Shown: positions 25,110-35,285, numbered from the stretch's first letter. The stretch: DNA of 64,000 nt from Solwaraspora sp. WMMD792 (GCF_029626105.1 NZ_JARUBH010000009.1:2046001-2110000), one strand, 5' to 3'. Numbers and translations are program-made. The notes: a model not told the origin generated them from the letters alone.

Positions 25110-27171
25110 CGCGGAACCCGGTACCGCCGCGGCGGTACCGGCCCCGCCTACCCGCCGGGCGACGGAGCTGCGTCGGCTGCTGGAGATCGTCGCACTGTGC
25201 GGCCTGGTCGTTGCGCAGCCGTTGCTGGACGTCGTCGGGCGCAGCCCGGACTTCTTCCTCTTCCACGGTGCCGGAACGGCCGAGATCCTGCTGCTGGTGG
25301 CGTTCTACGTGGTCGTACCGCCCCTGGTCTGCTGGCTGCCCGGCGCGCTGATCGGACTGGCCGGTCCGCCGGTCCGCCGGACCGCCCACCTGGTGACGGT
25401 CGGGCTGCTGCTGGTCGCCCTGGCGGTACAGGTCGGCAAGCATCTGCTGCCGATCCGAGGTATGTCGCTGCTGGCCGCCGCGCTGCTGGCCGGTGCCGCC
25501 GTGACCTGGGCCTACCGGCGCTGGGGTGGGCTGGGGCAGCTGCTGCGGCTGGCCGCCGTCGGACCAGCGGTCTTCGTGGTGCTGTTCGTGTTCACCTCGC
25601 CGGCCTCGGCGGTGGTGCTCGGCAGCGAGCGGACCAGCGCCGGGCCCGGCACGGCTACCGGCGACGGCGAGCATCCACCGGTGGTGGTGCTGATCCTCGA
25701 CGAGCTGCCGCTGTTGTCGCTGCTCGGCCCGGACGGGCGGATCGACGCCGAACGCTACCCCAACTTCGCCGAGCTGGCCGCCGGCTCGACCTGGTACCGC
25801 AACGCCACCGCGGTCAGCGGCTGGACCCCGTACGCGTTGCCGGCGATGCTGTCCGGCCGGTATCCCGAACGCGAGGTGGCACCCCACTACTCCCAGCACC
25901 CGGACAACCTGTTCAGCGCGCTCGGCGGCACCTACCAGATCCGGGCGCAGGAGAGCATCACCGAGCTCTGCGCGCCGAGTCGCTGCGAGGCGGAGTCCGC
26001 CACGGCGGCCCTGCCGGTGCTGTTCCAGGAGACGGCCGCACTGCTCGGCCAGATCCTGTCGCCGGTGGAAAGTCACGACGACCCGACGGCGAGTTTCCGC
26101 GAGCCGACCCGTCGCGACGCCGGCCTCGCCGGTGGCGACGTCCCGACCGACCCCAGGTTCCGGTTCGACGCACTCGACGACAACCAGCCAGCCCGGTTCA
26201 CCACGTTCATCGACGGGCTGGCAACCCCGGACCAGGGGCCAACGCTGCATTTTCTCCACCTGCTGATGCCGCACGCGCCGTGGAGCTACCTGCCGTCCGG
26301 TGTCCGCTACGAGGCTCCCGAGGACTTCCCGAACGAAGGTGCCGGCTGGGTGGAGCTGGCCCGTCAGCGGCACCTGGCCCAGCTCGGCTACACCGACGGA
26401 CTGATCGGACAGACCCTGGCGGCGCTGCGGTCCAGCGGCCGCTACGACGACGCGCTGCTCGTCGTCACCGCCGACCACGGGGTGAGCTTCACCCTCGGGG
26501 AGCAGGGACGGGGCATGGGTGCGGTGCGGGCCGCGCCGGCCGAGGTGCTGTGGGTGCCGACCTTCGTCAAGGAGCCGGGCCAGCAGGCCGGTCGGGTCGA
26601 CGACCGTAACTGGGAGCATGTCGACCTGCTGCCGACCATCGCGGCGCACGCGGGCATCGACCTGCCGTTCGAGGTCGACGGCCGATGTGGCAGCTGCCCG
26701 CCCCGAGAACGGGCGGACAAGCAGTTCCGGGACGTTCCGGGTCAGCCGGTGACGGTGCCGGGCCCGGCGACGTTCGCCGCCCTGACCACCGGGCAGGCCG
26801 GTCCGCCGTTACCCGCGCCGCTGGTGCCGGAGCTGGTCGGTCGCGCGGTCGCCGAACTGCCGGTCACCGACGACGGTGTTCGCGCCACCATCAGCAACGC
26901 CGACAGCTACACCGACGTCGACCCGGCAAGCGGTAACCTGCCCGCGCTGGCGTACGGCGAACTGCCCGACCGGGTGAGGACCGGTGCTCCGCTCGCGGTG
27001 GCGGTGAACGGGCGGATCGCCACCGTGGTGCCGGCGCTGGCCCCGGACGCTGAGGGGCGGCGATTCGCCGCACTGATCACCGACGAGTCGCTGTGGCGCT
27101 CCGGTGACAACCGGGTGGAGATCTTCGAGGTGGTCGGTGACGGTACCGAGCTGCGGCGGCGCACCGACTGA
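25102..27171 (+). CDS. membrane sulfatase-like phosphotransferase/hydrolase
   Basis: A 689-residue protein starting at GTG 25102, overlapping the methyltransferase gene by eight bases. Five hydrophobic helices occupy about residues 22-180. The extracytoplasmic alkaline-phosphatase fold follows, with metal-binding Asp-Glu in VLILDELP, a probable Thr nucleophile in SGWTPYALPAMLSG, and ADHG in VVTADHGVSF. LTA-synthase and phosphoethanolamine-transferase-like proteins share this layout. The mature domain therefore probably moves or removes a phosphate-linked group on a cell-surface polymer. The substrate is unknown. The last 130 residues are a beta-rich tail. Confidence 0.82.
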   Translation: MADAEPGTAAAVPAPPTRRATELRRLLEIVALCGLVVAQPLLDVVGRSPDFFLFHGAGTAEILLLVAFYVVVPPLVCWLPGALIGLAGPPVRRTAHLVTVGLLLVALAVQVGKHLLPIRGMSLLAAALLAGAAVTWAYRRWGGLGQLLRLAAVGPAVFVVLFVFTSPASAVVLGSERTSAGPGTATGDGEHPPVVVLILDELPLLSLLGPDGRIDAERYPNFAELAAGSTWYRNATAVSGWTPYALPAMLSGRYPEREVAPHYSQHPDNLFSALGGTYQIRAQESITELCAPSRCEAESATAALPVLFQETAALLGQILSPVESHDDPTASFREPTRRDAGLAGGDVPTDPRFRFDALDDNQPARFTTFIDGLATPDQGPTLHFLHLLMPHAPWSYLPSGVRYEAPEDFPNEGAGWVELARQRHLAQLGYTDGLIGQTLAALRSSGRYDDALLVVTADHGVSFTLGEQGRGMGAVRAAPAEVLWVPTFVKEPGQQAGRVDDRNWEHVDLLPTIAAHAGIDLPFEVDGRCGSCPPRERADKQFRDVPGQPVTVPGPATFAALTTGQAGPPLPAPLVPELVGRAVAELPVTDDGVRATISNADSYTDVDPASGNLPALAYGELPDRVRTGAPLAVAVNGRIATVVPALAPDAEGRRFAALITDESLWRSGDNRVEIFEVVGDGTELRRRTD

Positions 27172-27333
27172 CTAGTGCTTTCATCCGTTTCTGGGGTGTT
27201 TCGTGGTGTCCGGCCACCGGATCGGGTGACGCATCCCTCACCCTCACCTGCTCGCTGCGGCAGCGCACCACCGCAGGATTACGGTAAGAAATGAGGCACT
27301 CGACGAAGATCTGCCGGCGAAGTGAGGGACCAT

Positions 27334-28617
27334 ATGACGGATGTGAAGCTGGACCATCCCGGTGGCCAACTGTCGATGCCGGTGCAGCCGGCTATCGAAG
27401 GTCCGCCCGGGATCGAGGTCGGGGCGCTGCTGAAGGAGACCGGTCACGTCACGTTCGACCCGGGCTACGTCAACACCGCCTCCTGCGCGTCGGCGATCAC
27501 CTACATCGACGGCGATGCCGGGATCCTGCGTTATCGGGGCTACCCCATCGACCAACTGGCCGGCAAGGCGTCCTTCCTTGAGGTCAGCTACCTGCTCATC
27601 TACGGCGAGCTGCCGACCAGTGACGAGTTGGCCGCTTTCAGTGAGCGGATTCGGCTGCACACGTTGCTGCACGAGGAGATGCGCCGGTTCTTCGACGGCT
27701 TTCCCCGGGACGCGCACCCGATGGCGGTGCTCTCCTCCGCAGTGAGCGCGCTGTCGACCTTCTACCAGGACAGCCTGGATCCGTTCGACACCGACCACGT
27801 CGAAATCTCCACCGTGCGGCTGATGGCCAAGGTGCCGACCATCGCCTCGTACGCGTACAAGAAGTCGATCGGCCAGCCGCTGCTCTACCCGGACAACGCG
27901 CTCGGCTACGTGGAGAACTTCCTGCGGATGACGTTCGGCGTGCCGGCCACCGAGTACCAGGCCGACCCGGTCATCGCGCAGGTGCTGGACATGCTGTTCG
28001 TGCTGCACGCCGATCACGAGCAGAACTGCTCGACGTCGACGGTGCGGCTGGTCGGCTCCAGCAACGCCAACCTGTTCGCCTCGGTCTCGGCCGGGGTCAA
28101 CGCGTTGTTCGGGCCGCTGCACGGCGGTGCCAACCAGGCGGTGCTGGAGATGCTGCAGGAGATTCACGCTTCCGGCGGCGACGTCCAGAACTTCGTCCGG
28201 CGGGTGAAGAACAAGGAGGCCGGGGTCAAGCTGATGGGCTTCGGCCATCGGGTCTACAAGAACTACGACCCGCGGGCGGCCATCGTCAAGCAGGCGGCGC
28301 AGGACGTGCTGGGCCGGCTGGACAAGCCAGACCCGTTGCTGGACATCGCGATGCAGCTGGAGGAGATCGCGCTCGCCGACGACTTCTTCGTCTCCCGCAA
28401 GCTCTACCCGAACGTGGACTTCTACACCGGGCTGATCTACAAGGCGATGGGCTTCCCGCCGAAAATGTTCACCGTGCTGTTCGCCCTGGGCCGACTGCCC
28501 GGTTGGATCGCGCAGTGGCGGGAGATGATCGCCGACCCGACCAACAAGATCGGCCGGCCCCGGCAGCTCTACGTCGGTCCGCAGGAGCGTCAGTTCGTCC
28601 CGGTCGACCAGCGCTGA
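27334..28617 (+). CDS. gltA: citrate synthase
   Basis: A 427-residue type II (hexameric) citrate synthase that condenses acetyl-CoA and oxaloacetate. Diagnostic blocks are present: the substrate His in LHADHEQNCSTSTVRL, GPLHGGANQAV, and MGFGHRVYKNYDPRA with the CoA/oxaloacetate-binding His and Arg. The start is ATG 27334 in GGACCATATGACGGAT, after AGTGAGGG. Length and motifs are normal. A perfect 19-base hairpin follows, so transcription stops before the convergent glycogen genes. Confidence 0.97.
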   Translation: MTDVKLDHPGGQLSMPVQPAIEGPPGIEVGALLKETGHVTFDPGYVNTASCASAITYIDGDAGILRYRGYPIDQLAGKASFLEVSYLLIYGELPTSDELAAFSERIRLHTLLHEEMRRFFDGFPRDAHPMAVLSSAVSALSTFYQDSLDPFDTDHVEISTVRLMAKVPTIASYAYKKSIGQPLLYPDNALGYVENFLRMTFGVPATEYQADPVIAQVLDMLFVLHADHEQNCSTSTVRLVGSSNANLFASVSAGVNALFGPLHGGANQAVLEMLQEIHASGGDVQNFVRRVKNKEAGVKLMGFGHRVYKNYDPRAAIVKQAAQDVLGRLDKPDPLLDIAMQLEEIALADDFFVSRKLYPNVDFYTGLIYKAMGFPPKMFTVLFALGRLPGWIAQWREMIADPTNKIGRPRQLYVGPQERQFVPVDQR

Positions 28618-28621
28618 ACCA

Positions 28622-28663
28622 CATCGGCGGGGTCGCCTGCGACCGCAGGCGACCCCGCCGATG
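28622..28663. terminator. very strong hairpin terminator after citrate synthase
   Basis: A perfect 19-base inverted repeat (CATCGGCGGGGTCGCCTGC and its complement) with loop GACC. It starts five bases after the gltA stop and lies between convergent genes, so it may also stop glgB transcripts. Confidence 0.85.
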
Positions 28664-28675
28664 GCGTCGGACGGG

Positions 28676-30622
28676 TCAGTCGGTGCGCGGGTCGGACGTG
28701 TGGTCGGCCGCCGGTCGGCCACCAGCGTCGTTGGTCCGCCTCACCGGGTCCGGGCGCAGCCAGACCGCGGCGAAGGGCCCGACCTGCACGACGGCGGACG
28801 CCGGCTGACCGTGCAGTGGCGCACCGTCCGCCGTGACGGCCCCGAGGTTGCCGACGTTCGACCCGCCGTACCACTCGGCGTCGGTGTTGATCGTCTCCTG
28901 CCAGCGGCCGGGCTGCGGCAGTCCGATCCGGTATCCGTGCCGGGGCACCCCGGAAAAGTTGACCACGCAGGCCAGGACGCTACCGTCGCGGGCGTGCCGG
29001 AGGAACGAGACGACGTTGGCCGCCCGGTCGGTGTGGTCGATCCACCCGAACCCGTCCGGTGTCACGTCCAGCTCCCACAACGCCGGGCACTGCCGGTAGA
29101 CCGCGTTCAGGTCCCGGAGCAGGTTGCGTACCCCGCCGACCGCCGGATCGGCGGCCAGCGACCAGTCGAGCCCGCGCTGTTCGCTCCATTCCTGCTCGTC
29201 GGCGAGTTCACTGCCCATGAACAGCAGTTGCTTGCCGGGGAACGCCCACATGTAGGCCAGCAGCCCACGCAGTCCGGCCAGCCGCTGCCACCGGTCGCCG
29301 GGCAGCTTCGCGGTCAGCGAGCCCTTGCCGTGCACCACCTCGTCGTGGCTGATCGGCAGCAGGAACTGCTCAGTGTGCGCGTACGCCGCCGGCCAGGTCA
29401 TCTCGTCGTGGTGGTGGCTGCGGTGCACCGGGTCGCGGGCCAGGTAGCTCAGCGTGTCGTGCATCCAGCCCATGTTCCACTTGAGCCCGAAGCCGAGCCC
29501 GCCCCAGTCGGTGGGTCTGGTGACCCCCGGCCAGGCGGTGGACTCCTCAGCGATCATCACGACGCCCGGATTGAGCCGGTACGCGGTGGCGTTGAGCTCC
29601 TTGAGCAACTCGATCGCCTCGGTGTGGGCGTTGCCGCCGGAGTCGTTGGGCAGCCACTGACCCGGCCCACGCGAGTAGTCCAGGTAGAGCATCGAGGCGA
29701 CCGCGTCGACCCGTAGCCCGTCGACGTGGAACTCCTCCAGCCAGTACAGGGCGTTGGCGACGAGGAAGTTGCGTACCTCCCGCCGGCCGTAGTCGAAGAT
29801 CAGGCTGCCCCAGTCGGGGTGCTCGCCACGGCGCGGATCCGGATGTTCGTACAGTGCGGTGCCGTCGAACCGGGCCAGGGCCCAGGCGTCGCGGGGGAAG
29901 TGCGCCGGCACCCAGTCCAGCAGGACCCCGATACCCGCGCCGTGCAGCCGGTCGACCAGGTACCGGAAGTCGTCCGGGGTGCCGAACCGGGAGGTCGGCG
30001 CGTAGTAGCCGGTCACCTGGTACCCCCAGGAGCCGCCGAACGGATGCTCCATCACCGGCATCAACTCGACGTGGGTGAAGCCCAGGTCCGACACGTAGGA
30101 GACCAGTTGGTCGGCCAGTTCCCGGTAGCTGAGCCCGGGGCGCCACGAGCCGAGGTGCACCTCGTAGACGGACATCGGCCGGGCGTGGTGGTCACCGCGC
30201 CGGTTGCGCAACCAGTCCGCGTCCTGCCAGACGTACCCGGACTGGTACACCACCGAGGCCGTCCGGGGCGGCACCTCGGTGGCCTGCGCCATCGGGTCGG
30301 CCCGGTCCGCCCAGGAGCCGTCGGCACCCTGGACACGGTACTTGTACCGCTGTCCGGCGACGACGCCCGGCACGAAGCCGGCCCACACGCCACCGGATCC
30401 GAGCCGGTCCAACTCCTGGCCTTCGTACGGGCCCCAGCCGGGGCCGTCGCCGATCACCCGGACCCGGCGGGCGTTCGGCGCCCACACCGCGAACCGGCAT
30501 CCGCCGGGCAGCGGGTGGGCACCGAGCATCCGCCACAGTTGTTCGTGGCGTCCTTCGGCGAACAGGTGCAGGTCGATGTCGCCGATCGTCTCGGTCAGGG
30601 CAGCCTCCCGGGTAGCGGTCAT
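28676..30622 (-). CDS. glgB: 1,4-alpha-glucan branching enzyme
   Basis: A 648-residue GH13 branching enzyme. An N-terminal CBM48-like domain (residues 20-115) precedes the catalytic barrel. The nucleophile is Asp306 in VDGLRVDAV, the acid/base Glu359 in VMIAEEST, and the third acid lies in [33 protein letters not shown] is a typical GlgB block. It lacks the extra N1 domain of longer actinobacterial GlgB. ATG 30622 follows GGGGAG and overlaps the upstream glycosyltransferase stop by four bases, so the pair is coupled. Together they build and branch glycogen or a related glucan. Confidence 0.94.
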   Translation of the reverse strand: MTATREAALTETIGDIDLHLFAEGRHEQLWRMLGAHPLPGGCRFAVWAPNARRVRVIGDGPGWGPYEGQELDRLGSGGVWAGFVPGVVAGQRYKYRVQGADGSWADRADPMAQATEVPPRTASVVYQSGYVWQDADWLRNRRGDHHARPMSVYEVHLGSWRPGLSYRELADQLVSYVSDLGFTHVELMPVMEHPFGGSWGYQVTGYYAPTSRFGTPDDFRYLVDRLHGAGIGVLLDWVPAHFPRDAWALARFDGTALYEHPDPRRGEHPDWGSLIFDYGRREVRNFLVANALYWLEEFHVDGLRVDAVASMLYLDYSRGPGQWLPNDSGGNAHTEAIELLKELNATAYRLNPGVVMIAEESTAWPGVTRPTDWGGLGFGLKWNMGWMHDTLSYLARDPVHRSHHHDEMTWPAAYAHTEQFLLPISHDEVVHGKGSLTAKLPGDRWQRLAGLRGLLAYMWAFPGKQLLFMGSELADEQEWSEQRGLDWSLAADPAVGGVRNLLRDLNAVYRQCPALWELDVTPDGFGWIDHTDRAANVVSFLRHARDGSVLACVVNFSGVPRHGYRIGLPQPGRWQETINTDAEWYGGSNVGNLGAVTADGAPLHGQPASAVVQVGPFAAVWLRPDPVRRTNDAGGRPAADHTSDPRTD

Positions 30623-32031
30623 CTGCTCCCCGCGCCGGCGAGGAGGTTTCCGTCCGGGATGACGATAGTGGCCTTTCCGTGCGCCATTCGGGCGGCCGCC
30701 CGTTCGGTGGCGAACGCCGAGGACTGGACGATCGCGGCGGAGTAGGTCGCCGCGGTGCGGTGCGCGATCGCCGCCCAGCCGTACTGGTCGTGGACCATCC
30801 GGCGGGCCTGCCGGGCCACCTGCCGGGCCAGCGTCGTGTCGGCCAGCAAGGTGCCGACCGCGTTGGCCAGTCCGTCCGGATCCTTGGGTTGGAAGGTCAT
30901 TCCGGTGACCCCGGGTTCGACGATCTCGGCGAGTCCGCCGGTGGCCGACACGGCCAGCGGCGCGCCGGCCGCGGCGCCCTCCAACGCCACCATGCCGAAC
31001 GGCTCGTAGACGCTGGGCACCGCGAAGCAGTCCGACGCCGCCATCAACGCCGGCAGGTCGGTGCCGCCGAGGAAGCCGGGCAGCGTGACCGCGTCGCGTA
31101 GCCCGAGCCGGTCGATGTCGGCCTCCAGTTCGGCGCGGTACGGACCGTCGCCAGCGATCACCAGCCGGACGTTCGGGTGCTGGCGGCGCAGCCGGGGCAG
31201 CGCGGCGATCAGGTGCTGTACGCCCTTCTCGTAGACCAGCCGGCCGACGAACGACACCAGCGGCCCGTCGCCGGCGAACCGTGCCCGGGCGGCGGTGACC
31301 GCGTCCGTCGGCACCTGCCAGCGGCGGGCGTCCACCCCGTTGGCCACCACGTCGACCCGGTCCGGGCGCACCCCGAACAGGCTCAGCACCTCGTCGCGCA
31401 TGTACGCCGAGCAGGTGATCACCCGGCCGGACTCGTGGCCGAGCCAGTGTTCGATGGAGTGGATGGACTTGTTCATCTCGTCGGGCAGCCAGCCCTGGTG
31501 GCGGCCGGCCTCGGTGGCGTGGATGGTGGCGACGAGGGGGATGTCGAGGTGTTCCTTGAGGGTGATGGCGGTGTGGGTGACGAGCCAGTCGTGGGCGTGG
31601 ATGACGTCGTATTCGGCGGTCTGGGTGGCGCGCAGGGCGGCGCGGGTGAGGGTGTGGTTGAAGGCCATGGTCCAGGCGAGGAGGCTGGGGGTGGCCAGGG
31701 GGAACAGGGGTGGGTCCTCGGCGGCGCGGATGATGCGGACGCCGTCGGCGTATTCCTCGAGGGGGGCGCCGGGGGCGTGGCGGGTGACGACGGTGACCTC
31801 GTGGCCGGCGTTGGCCAGGGCGACGGAGAGGGCGTGTACGTGTCGGCCCAGTCCGCCGACCAGCACCGGTGGGTACTCCCAGGACAGCATCAGGATCCGG
31901 CGGCGTCCGTCGGCGGCGGCGTCGCCGGCGGCCGGCAGCGGCGGGTGCGGTCGGGACGTCGGGACCGGACGGCACAGGCCGTCCTGAGTGACCAGTGCGT
32001 TGGCGAACTGGTCGCCGACCCGCAGGGGCAT
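30619..32031 (-). CDS. GlgA/GlgM-like GT4 glycosyltransferase
   Basis: A 470-residue GT-B enzyme with the bacterial glycogen-synthase-like opening [20 protein letters not shown], donor-site blocks [17 protein letters not shown] and [17 protein letters not shown]. Coupling with glgB supports a role as glycogen synthase or as the maltose-1-phosphate synthase GlgM known from mycobacteria; the two cannot be told apart here. I chose ATG 32031, preceded by GGAGAAG at six bases, over ATG 32046 and longer frames. This leaves a 48-residue non-homologous N-terminal tail. Roughly 31480-31850 shows nearly exclusive C-ending codons, unlike the rest of the gene. Confidence 0.88.
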   Translation of the reverse strand: MPLRVGDQFANALVTQDGLCRPVPTSRPHPPLPAAGDAAADGRRRILMLSWEYPPVLVGGLGRHVHALSVALANAGHEVTVVTRHAPGAPLEEYADGVRIIRAAEDPPLFPLATPSLLAWTMAFNHTLTRAALRATQTAEYDVIHAHDWLVTHTAITLKEHLDIPLVATIHATEAGRHQGWLPDEMNKSIHSIEHWLGHESGRVITCSAYMRDEVLSLFGVRPDRVDVVANGVDARRWQVPTDAVTAARARFAGDGPLVSFVGRLVYEKGVQHLIAALPRLRRQHPNVRLVIAGDGPYRAELEADIDRLGLRDAVTLPGFLGGTDLPALMAASDCFAVPSVYEPFGMVALEGAAAGAPLAVSATGGLAEIVEPGVTGMTFQPKDPDGLANAVGTLLADTTLARQVARQARRMVHDQYGWAAIAHRTAATYSAAIVQSSAFATERAAARMAHGKATIVIPDGNLLAGAGSR

Positions 32032-32343
32032 CGCGATCTTCTCCATCCATTCGAACAGGTGCGGGTGCGCCGGCGCCGGTGACGGCAGGACAGGCGGTGA
32101 GAGGGTGTTGCGGCGGTGATCTGGTGCTGCGCGACGAGGTCGAGCGGTGGCCGATGGCCGTGGCGCGAGTGAGGAGAGGTGGCCGACGGCCGGTGGCGGG
32201 CGGGCTGCCACGCTGCGGTGCGTGGTGCCGCCGTACTCAAGGAAACGACATCCGGACCGGATCCGCATCCCGTAGGTACCGGAGGTGACCGAAGACACTC
32301 GGCCCCGGGTCGCCGGTGCCCCTGATGCCCGGCCGGCCGGCGG
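32032..32343. other. upstream region of the glg operon
   Basis: A 312-base gap between two minus-strand genes. It must hold the promoter of the glycosyltransferase-glgB operon. I see no clear -10/-35 pair, terminator or coding frame. Confidence 0.4.
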
Positions 32344-33273
32344 TCAGCGGCGGCAGAGTGCCAGCGGACCCGGCCGGTCGGGGGCCGGGTCCACCGGGTC
32401 GGCGGTGTCGGTCACCGCCGCCGGCGGTGCCAGCAGCAGGATCCCGACACCGGCGGTGCCGCAGGCGCACACCAGCAGCACCATCGCGAGCGGTCCGTCG
32501 GCGAAGCGTTCCCCGAACAGGGCCACCCCGATCACCGCCGACGCGACCGGGTTGGCCAGCGTGACCGTGGCCAGCGGCGCGCCGAGGCCGCCGCCGCGGT
32601 AGGCGAGCTGTGACAGCAGCACCCCGGCGATGGCCATCGCGGCGACGGCCGGCACGGTCGGGCCGATCAGGGCGGCCGCTGCGTGTTCGGCGTACTCGCG
32701 GGTCACCGCGTGGGTCAGCGCGGATGCGACGGCGAACGCGATGCCGGCGCCGGTGGCGTACAGCAGGCTCCGGGGCACCGGGCGGCGCAGTGCCGCGGTG
32801 CCGGCGATCATCGCGGTGAGCACGACGGCGCTGGCCACGATCAGGACAGTGCCGTCCGCTGCGGTCATCCCGTCGCCGCTGCCCGGCACCGTCAGGCTGA
32901 GCAGCAGGAGCAGACCGAGTACGGTCGCCGCGGCACCGACCCACTGCCGGGCGGCGACCCGCCGGGCGGTGAACGCGGCGCCGATCGGCAGGGCCAGCAC
33001 GAGCGTCAGGACGCCGAGCGGCTGTACCACCGACAGGGGGCCGTACGCGAGCGCCGCCACGTGCAGTAGCGCGCCGGCGGCGTTCAGCGCCACCGACAGC
33101 CACCAGCGCCGCGCCCTTAGCAGCGCCCGGACGATCGCCCGCCAGGGGGTCTGGGCCCCGAGCCGGACGGCGAGCCGTTCCTGGACCACGGCGCCGAGGG
33201 CGTACGCGAGGGCCGAGGCGACAGCGAAGGCCACGGAGATCAGTAAGTCGGTCACGACCGGGCCCGTCGGCAC
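32344..33273 (-). CDS. DMT/EamA-like membrane transporter
   Basis: A 309-residue protein with nine or ten hydrophobic helices arranged as two EamA-like halves. Typical features are ALAYALGAVVQERLA in the first helix, PLSVVQPLGVLTLVLALPIG, and the second-half counterpart ATVTLANPVASAVIGVALFGERF. The family exports small metabolites or amino-acid-like compounds across the inner membrane; the substrate is not predictable. The start is GTG 33273, or possibly GTG 33255; neither has a strong ribosome site. The gene is separate from the glg operon. Confidence 0.8.
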   Translation of the reverse strand: MPTGPVVTDLLISVAFAVASALAYALGAVVQERLAVRLGAQTPWRAIVRALLRARRWWLSVALNAAGALLHVAALAYGPLSVVQPLGVLTLVLALPIGAAFTARRVAARQWVGAAATVLGLLLLLSLTVPGSGDGMTAADGTVLIVASAVVLTAMIAGTAALRRPVPRSLLYATGAGIAFAVASALTHAVTREYAEHAAAALIGPTVPAVAAMAIAGVLLSQLAYRGGGLGAPLATVTLANPVASAVIGVALFGERFADGPLAMVLLVCACGTAGVGILLLAPPAAVTDTADPVDPAPDRPGPLALCRR

Positions 33274-33423
33274 CCTTGGCGCGTCATCGTCCCATGATCC
33301 CTCACCCGACGCCGGTCACCCTCACCCCGTCGGGGGGCAGTTGTCTCCGTCTCACGAAGTACCTCGTTGTCGGGGGTTCCTCCGTCTGGCGGAGGACGGA
33401 ACCGGAGTGGATCTCCGGGTGGT

Positions 33424-33486
33424 GGCCAGAACGCTCAGGCCAGAACGCTCAGGCCAGAACCTCAGGCCAGAACCTCAGGCCAGAAC
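33424..33486. repeat. 13/14-bp tandem repeat, five copies
   Basis: GGCCAGAAC recurs at 33424, 33438, 33452, 33465 and 33478, joined by GCTCA or CTCA. The last copy contains the end of the minus-strand membrane-protein gene, whose stop is at 33475-33477. The array probably arose by slippage duplication of the gene's 3' end. Confidence 0.85.
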
Positions 33487-34023
33487 GACGACCAGCCCGG
33501 CGAGTGCGACCAGGAAGAGGAGTCCGAGGACCGCCTGGAACAGCAGCGCCGGACCGAGGTGCGACCAGACGGTCGGGGTCCGTGGGGTGAGGAACTGGCC
33601 GGTGGTGAGGTTGACGATGCGTTCCACCCGGGGCGGCAGTTCGGGATCCTTCTGCCGGCGTACCGTCACCTGCACGTGGTCGGCCGGGTCGAGGGCGCTC
33701 TGCGGCACATGTCCGTGGATCTCCATCTCGCACAGCACCCCGGCGGTGTCCCGGATGTGCAGGGGGGTCACCAGGAACTCGGGCCCGTTGCGCAGCTCCT
33801 TCCACTTGCGGCGAGCGGCGGTGGAGCCGCTTCCGGCCAGGCGGATCGAGGCGAGCACCGCGCCGAGCGCTCGGATCACCCCGGCCGCCGCGAGGACCCC
33901 GATCAGGATGGGCTGACCGACTTTGATCGGCCGGGAGTAGCCGCCGACCAGACGGACCACGTGTCCGGTGATGATCGGCCCGGGCCGGTGGACGGCTCGC
34001 TCGGGGAAAAGTTCGGGATCCAT
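33475..34023 (-). CDS. hypothetical membrane protein
   Basis: A 182-residue protein from ATG 34023. One hydrophobic helix lies near residues 38-60 (ILIGVLAAAGVIRALGAVLA) and a second at the C-terminus (LLFQAVLGLLFLVALAGLVVVLA). Between them is a soluble beta-rich segment of about 95 residues. I do not recognise the family. The gene stands alone, and its last codons are embedded in the tandem repeat array. Confidence 0.65.
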   Translation of the reverse strand: MDPELFPERAVHRPGPIITGHVVRLVGGYSRPIKVGQPILIGVLAAAGVIRALGAVLASIRLAGSGSTAARRKWKELRNGPEFLVTPLHIRDTAGVLCEMEIHGHVPQSALDPADHVQVTVRRQKDPELPPRVERIVNLTTGQFLTPRTPTVWSHLGPALLFQAVLGLLFLVALAGLVVVLA

Positions 34024-34126
34024 CCATCACCACCCAATGTTTGCGTTTGTTCACTCATTGTATCGAGGTGGTCGAGTGAATGCTGTGAATGAATGGGTTC
34101 ATGGGGGAGGTGGTGGTTGATTTGAG

Positions 34127-34151
34127 GTGATTAGTCGAGCTGTCCGGGTAT
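34127..34151 (+). promoter_or_regulatory. partial SigB/SigF-type promoter candidate
   Basis: GTGA (34127-34130), a 15-base spacer and a perfect GGGTAT (34146-34151) lie 28 bases before the start codon. The -10 is ideal but the -35 matches only two of four bases of GTTT. Confidence 0.4.
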
Positions 34152-34178
34152 GCCGGCGGAGAGAGGAGGGGGTACGTC

Positions 34179-35285
34179 ATGGATCTGTCCTTCCTGCGGC
34201 CGCTCTACGCCCGGCCCGGACCGTGGGCGTCGGTTTACCTGGACGCCTCACACGACACCGAGGACGCGGTGGACGCGCTCGAACTGCGCTGGCGGGCGCT
34301 GCGTGATCAGCTGAACCAGCAGGGCGCCGATCCGGCGACGGTCGCGGCGCTGGGCGCGGCGGTGACCCGGCATGTGCCCCGCGCCGGTGAGTACGGCCTC
34401 GCGCTCAGCGCCGCCAGCGGCGACGTGGTGCTGCACAATTACCTGCCGGCACCGCCCCCGCATGACCTCGCCACGGTCGGCCCGCTGCCGCACGCGATGC
34501 CGCTGGTCGCCCAGCGGGGCGAGGAGATCAGCTGGCTGCGGGTCCTGGTCAGTCGCACCGGGGCCGAGATCGACGCGGTCAGCGCCGGCGGGTTGCCCCG
34601 GCAGGCCGGCGTCGACGGTCCGGCCGCCCACCCGATCCGCAAGGTCAAACCGGGGGCCTGGTCCCAGGCCCGGTTCCAGCGGGCGGCCGAGGTGTCGTGG
34701 CGGCGCAACGCCGGTGCCAGCGCCGCGGCGACGGCGGCATTGGCCGACCAGATCGGGGCCGAGGTGCTGGTGGTCGCCGGCGACCCGGACGCACGCCAGC
34801 TTCTGGTCGGCCAGCTGCCGAGGCGCTGGCAGTCGCGTACGGTGCAGACCGATGCCGGGTCGCGGGCGGTGGGTGCCGACCCCGAGCCGTTGACCGAGGC
34901 CACCATCCAGGCCATCGCCGCGGTGGCCGCCGAGCACACCGACCGGGCACTTGACCGCTACGGCGCGCAACAGGGTCGGGGCGATGGGCTGCCCGCCGTG
35001 GTCGACGCGCTGCAGCGGGCTCAGGTCGACACGCTGCTGCTGGTCGACGACCCCTCCTCGACCCAGCGGGTCTGGATCGGTCCGGAGCCGACCCAGATCG
35101 CCCTGGATCCGGGCGACCTGGCCGTCATGGCGGTGGACGAGCCCTGCGAGGTCCGCGCCGACGCGGCGCTGCTGCGCGCGCTGGCGGCCACCGACGCCGA
35201 TCTGGTGCTGGTCGGTCCCGGCGATGCGGATCTGGCCGGCGGGGTCGGCGCCGTGCTGCGGTATTCCGATCCGGTCACCAGCTGA
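34179..35285 (+). CDS. baeRF/Rv2629-like eRF1-fold protein
   Basis: A 368-residue protein of the bacterial/archaeal eRF1-like family, as in mycobacterial Rv2629. It starts MDLSFLRPLYARPGPWASVYLDAS. A middle domain ends in WRRNAGASAAATAALADQIGAEVLVVAGD, and the C-terminal domain (VVDALQRAQVDTLLLVDDP) resembles the L7Ae/pelota-like C-domain of release factors. The family is associated with ribosome hibernation or dormancy stress, so a role at stalled ribosomes is plausible but unproved. AGGAGGGGG precedes ATG 34179. A GGGTAT element upstream suggests stress-sigma control. Confidence 0.82.
   Translation: MDLSFLRPLYARPGPWASVYLDASHDTEDAVDALELRWRALRDQLNQQGADPATVAALGAAVTRHVPRAGEYGLALSAASGDVVLHNYLPAPPPHDLATVGPLPHAMPLVAQRGEEISWLRVLVSRTGAEIDAVSAGGLPRQAGVDGPAAHPIRKVKPGAWSQARFQRAAEVSWRRNAGASAAATAALADQIGAEVLVVAGDPDARQLLVGQLPRRWQSRTVQTDAGSRAVGADPEPLTEATIQAIAAVAAEHTDRALDRYGAQQGRGDGLPAVVDALQRAQVDTLLLVDDPSSTQRVWIGPEPTQIALDPGDLAVMAVDEPCEVRADAALLRALAATDADLVLVGPGDADLAGGVGAVLRYSDPVTS

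Noticed and set aside
31177-32082. Plus-strand 301-codon frame opposite the GlgA/GlgM-like gene
   Set aside because: Its Gly/Val-rich translation has no domain; it is open only because the coding strand uses C-ending codons there.
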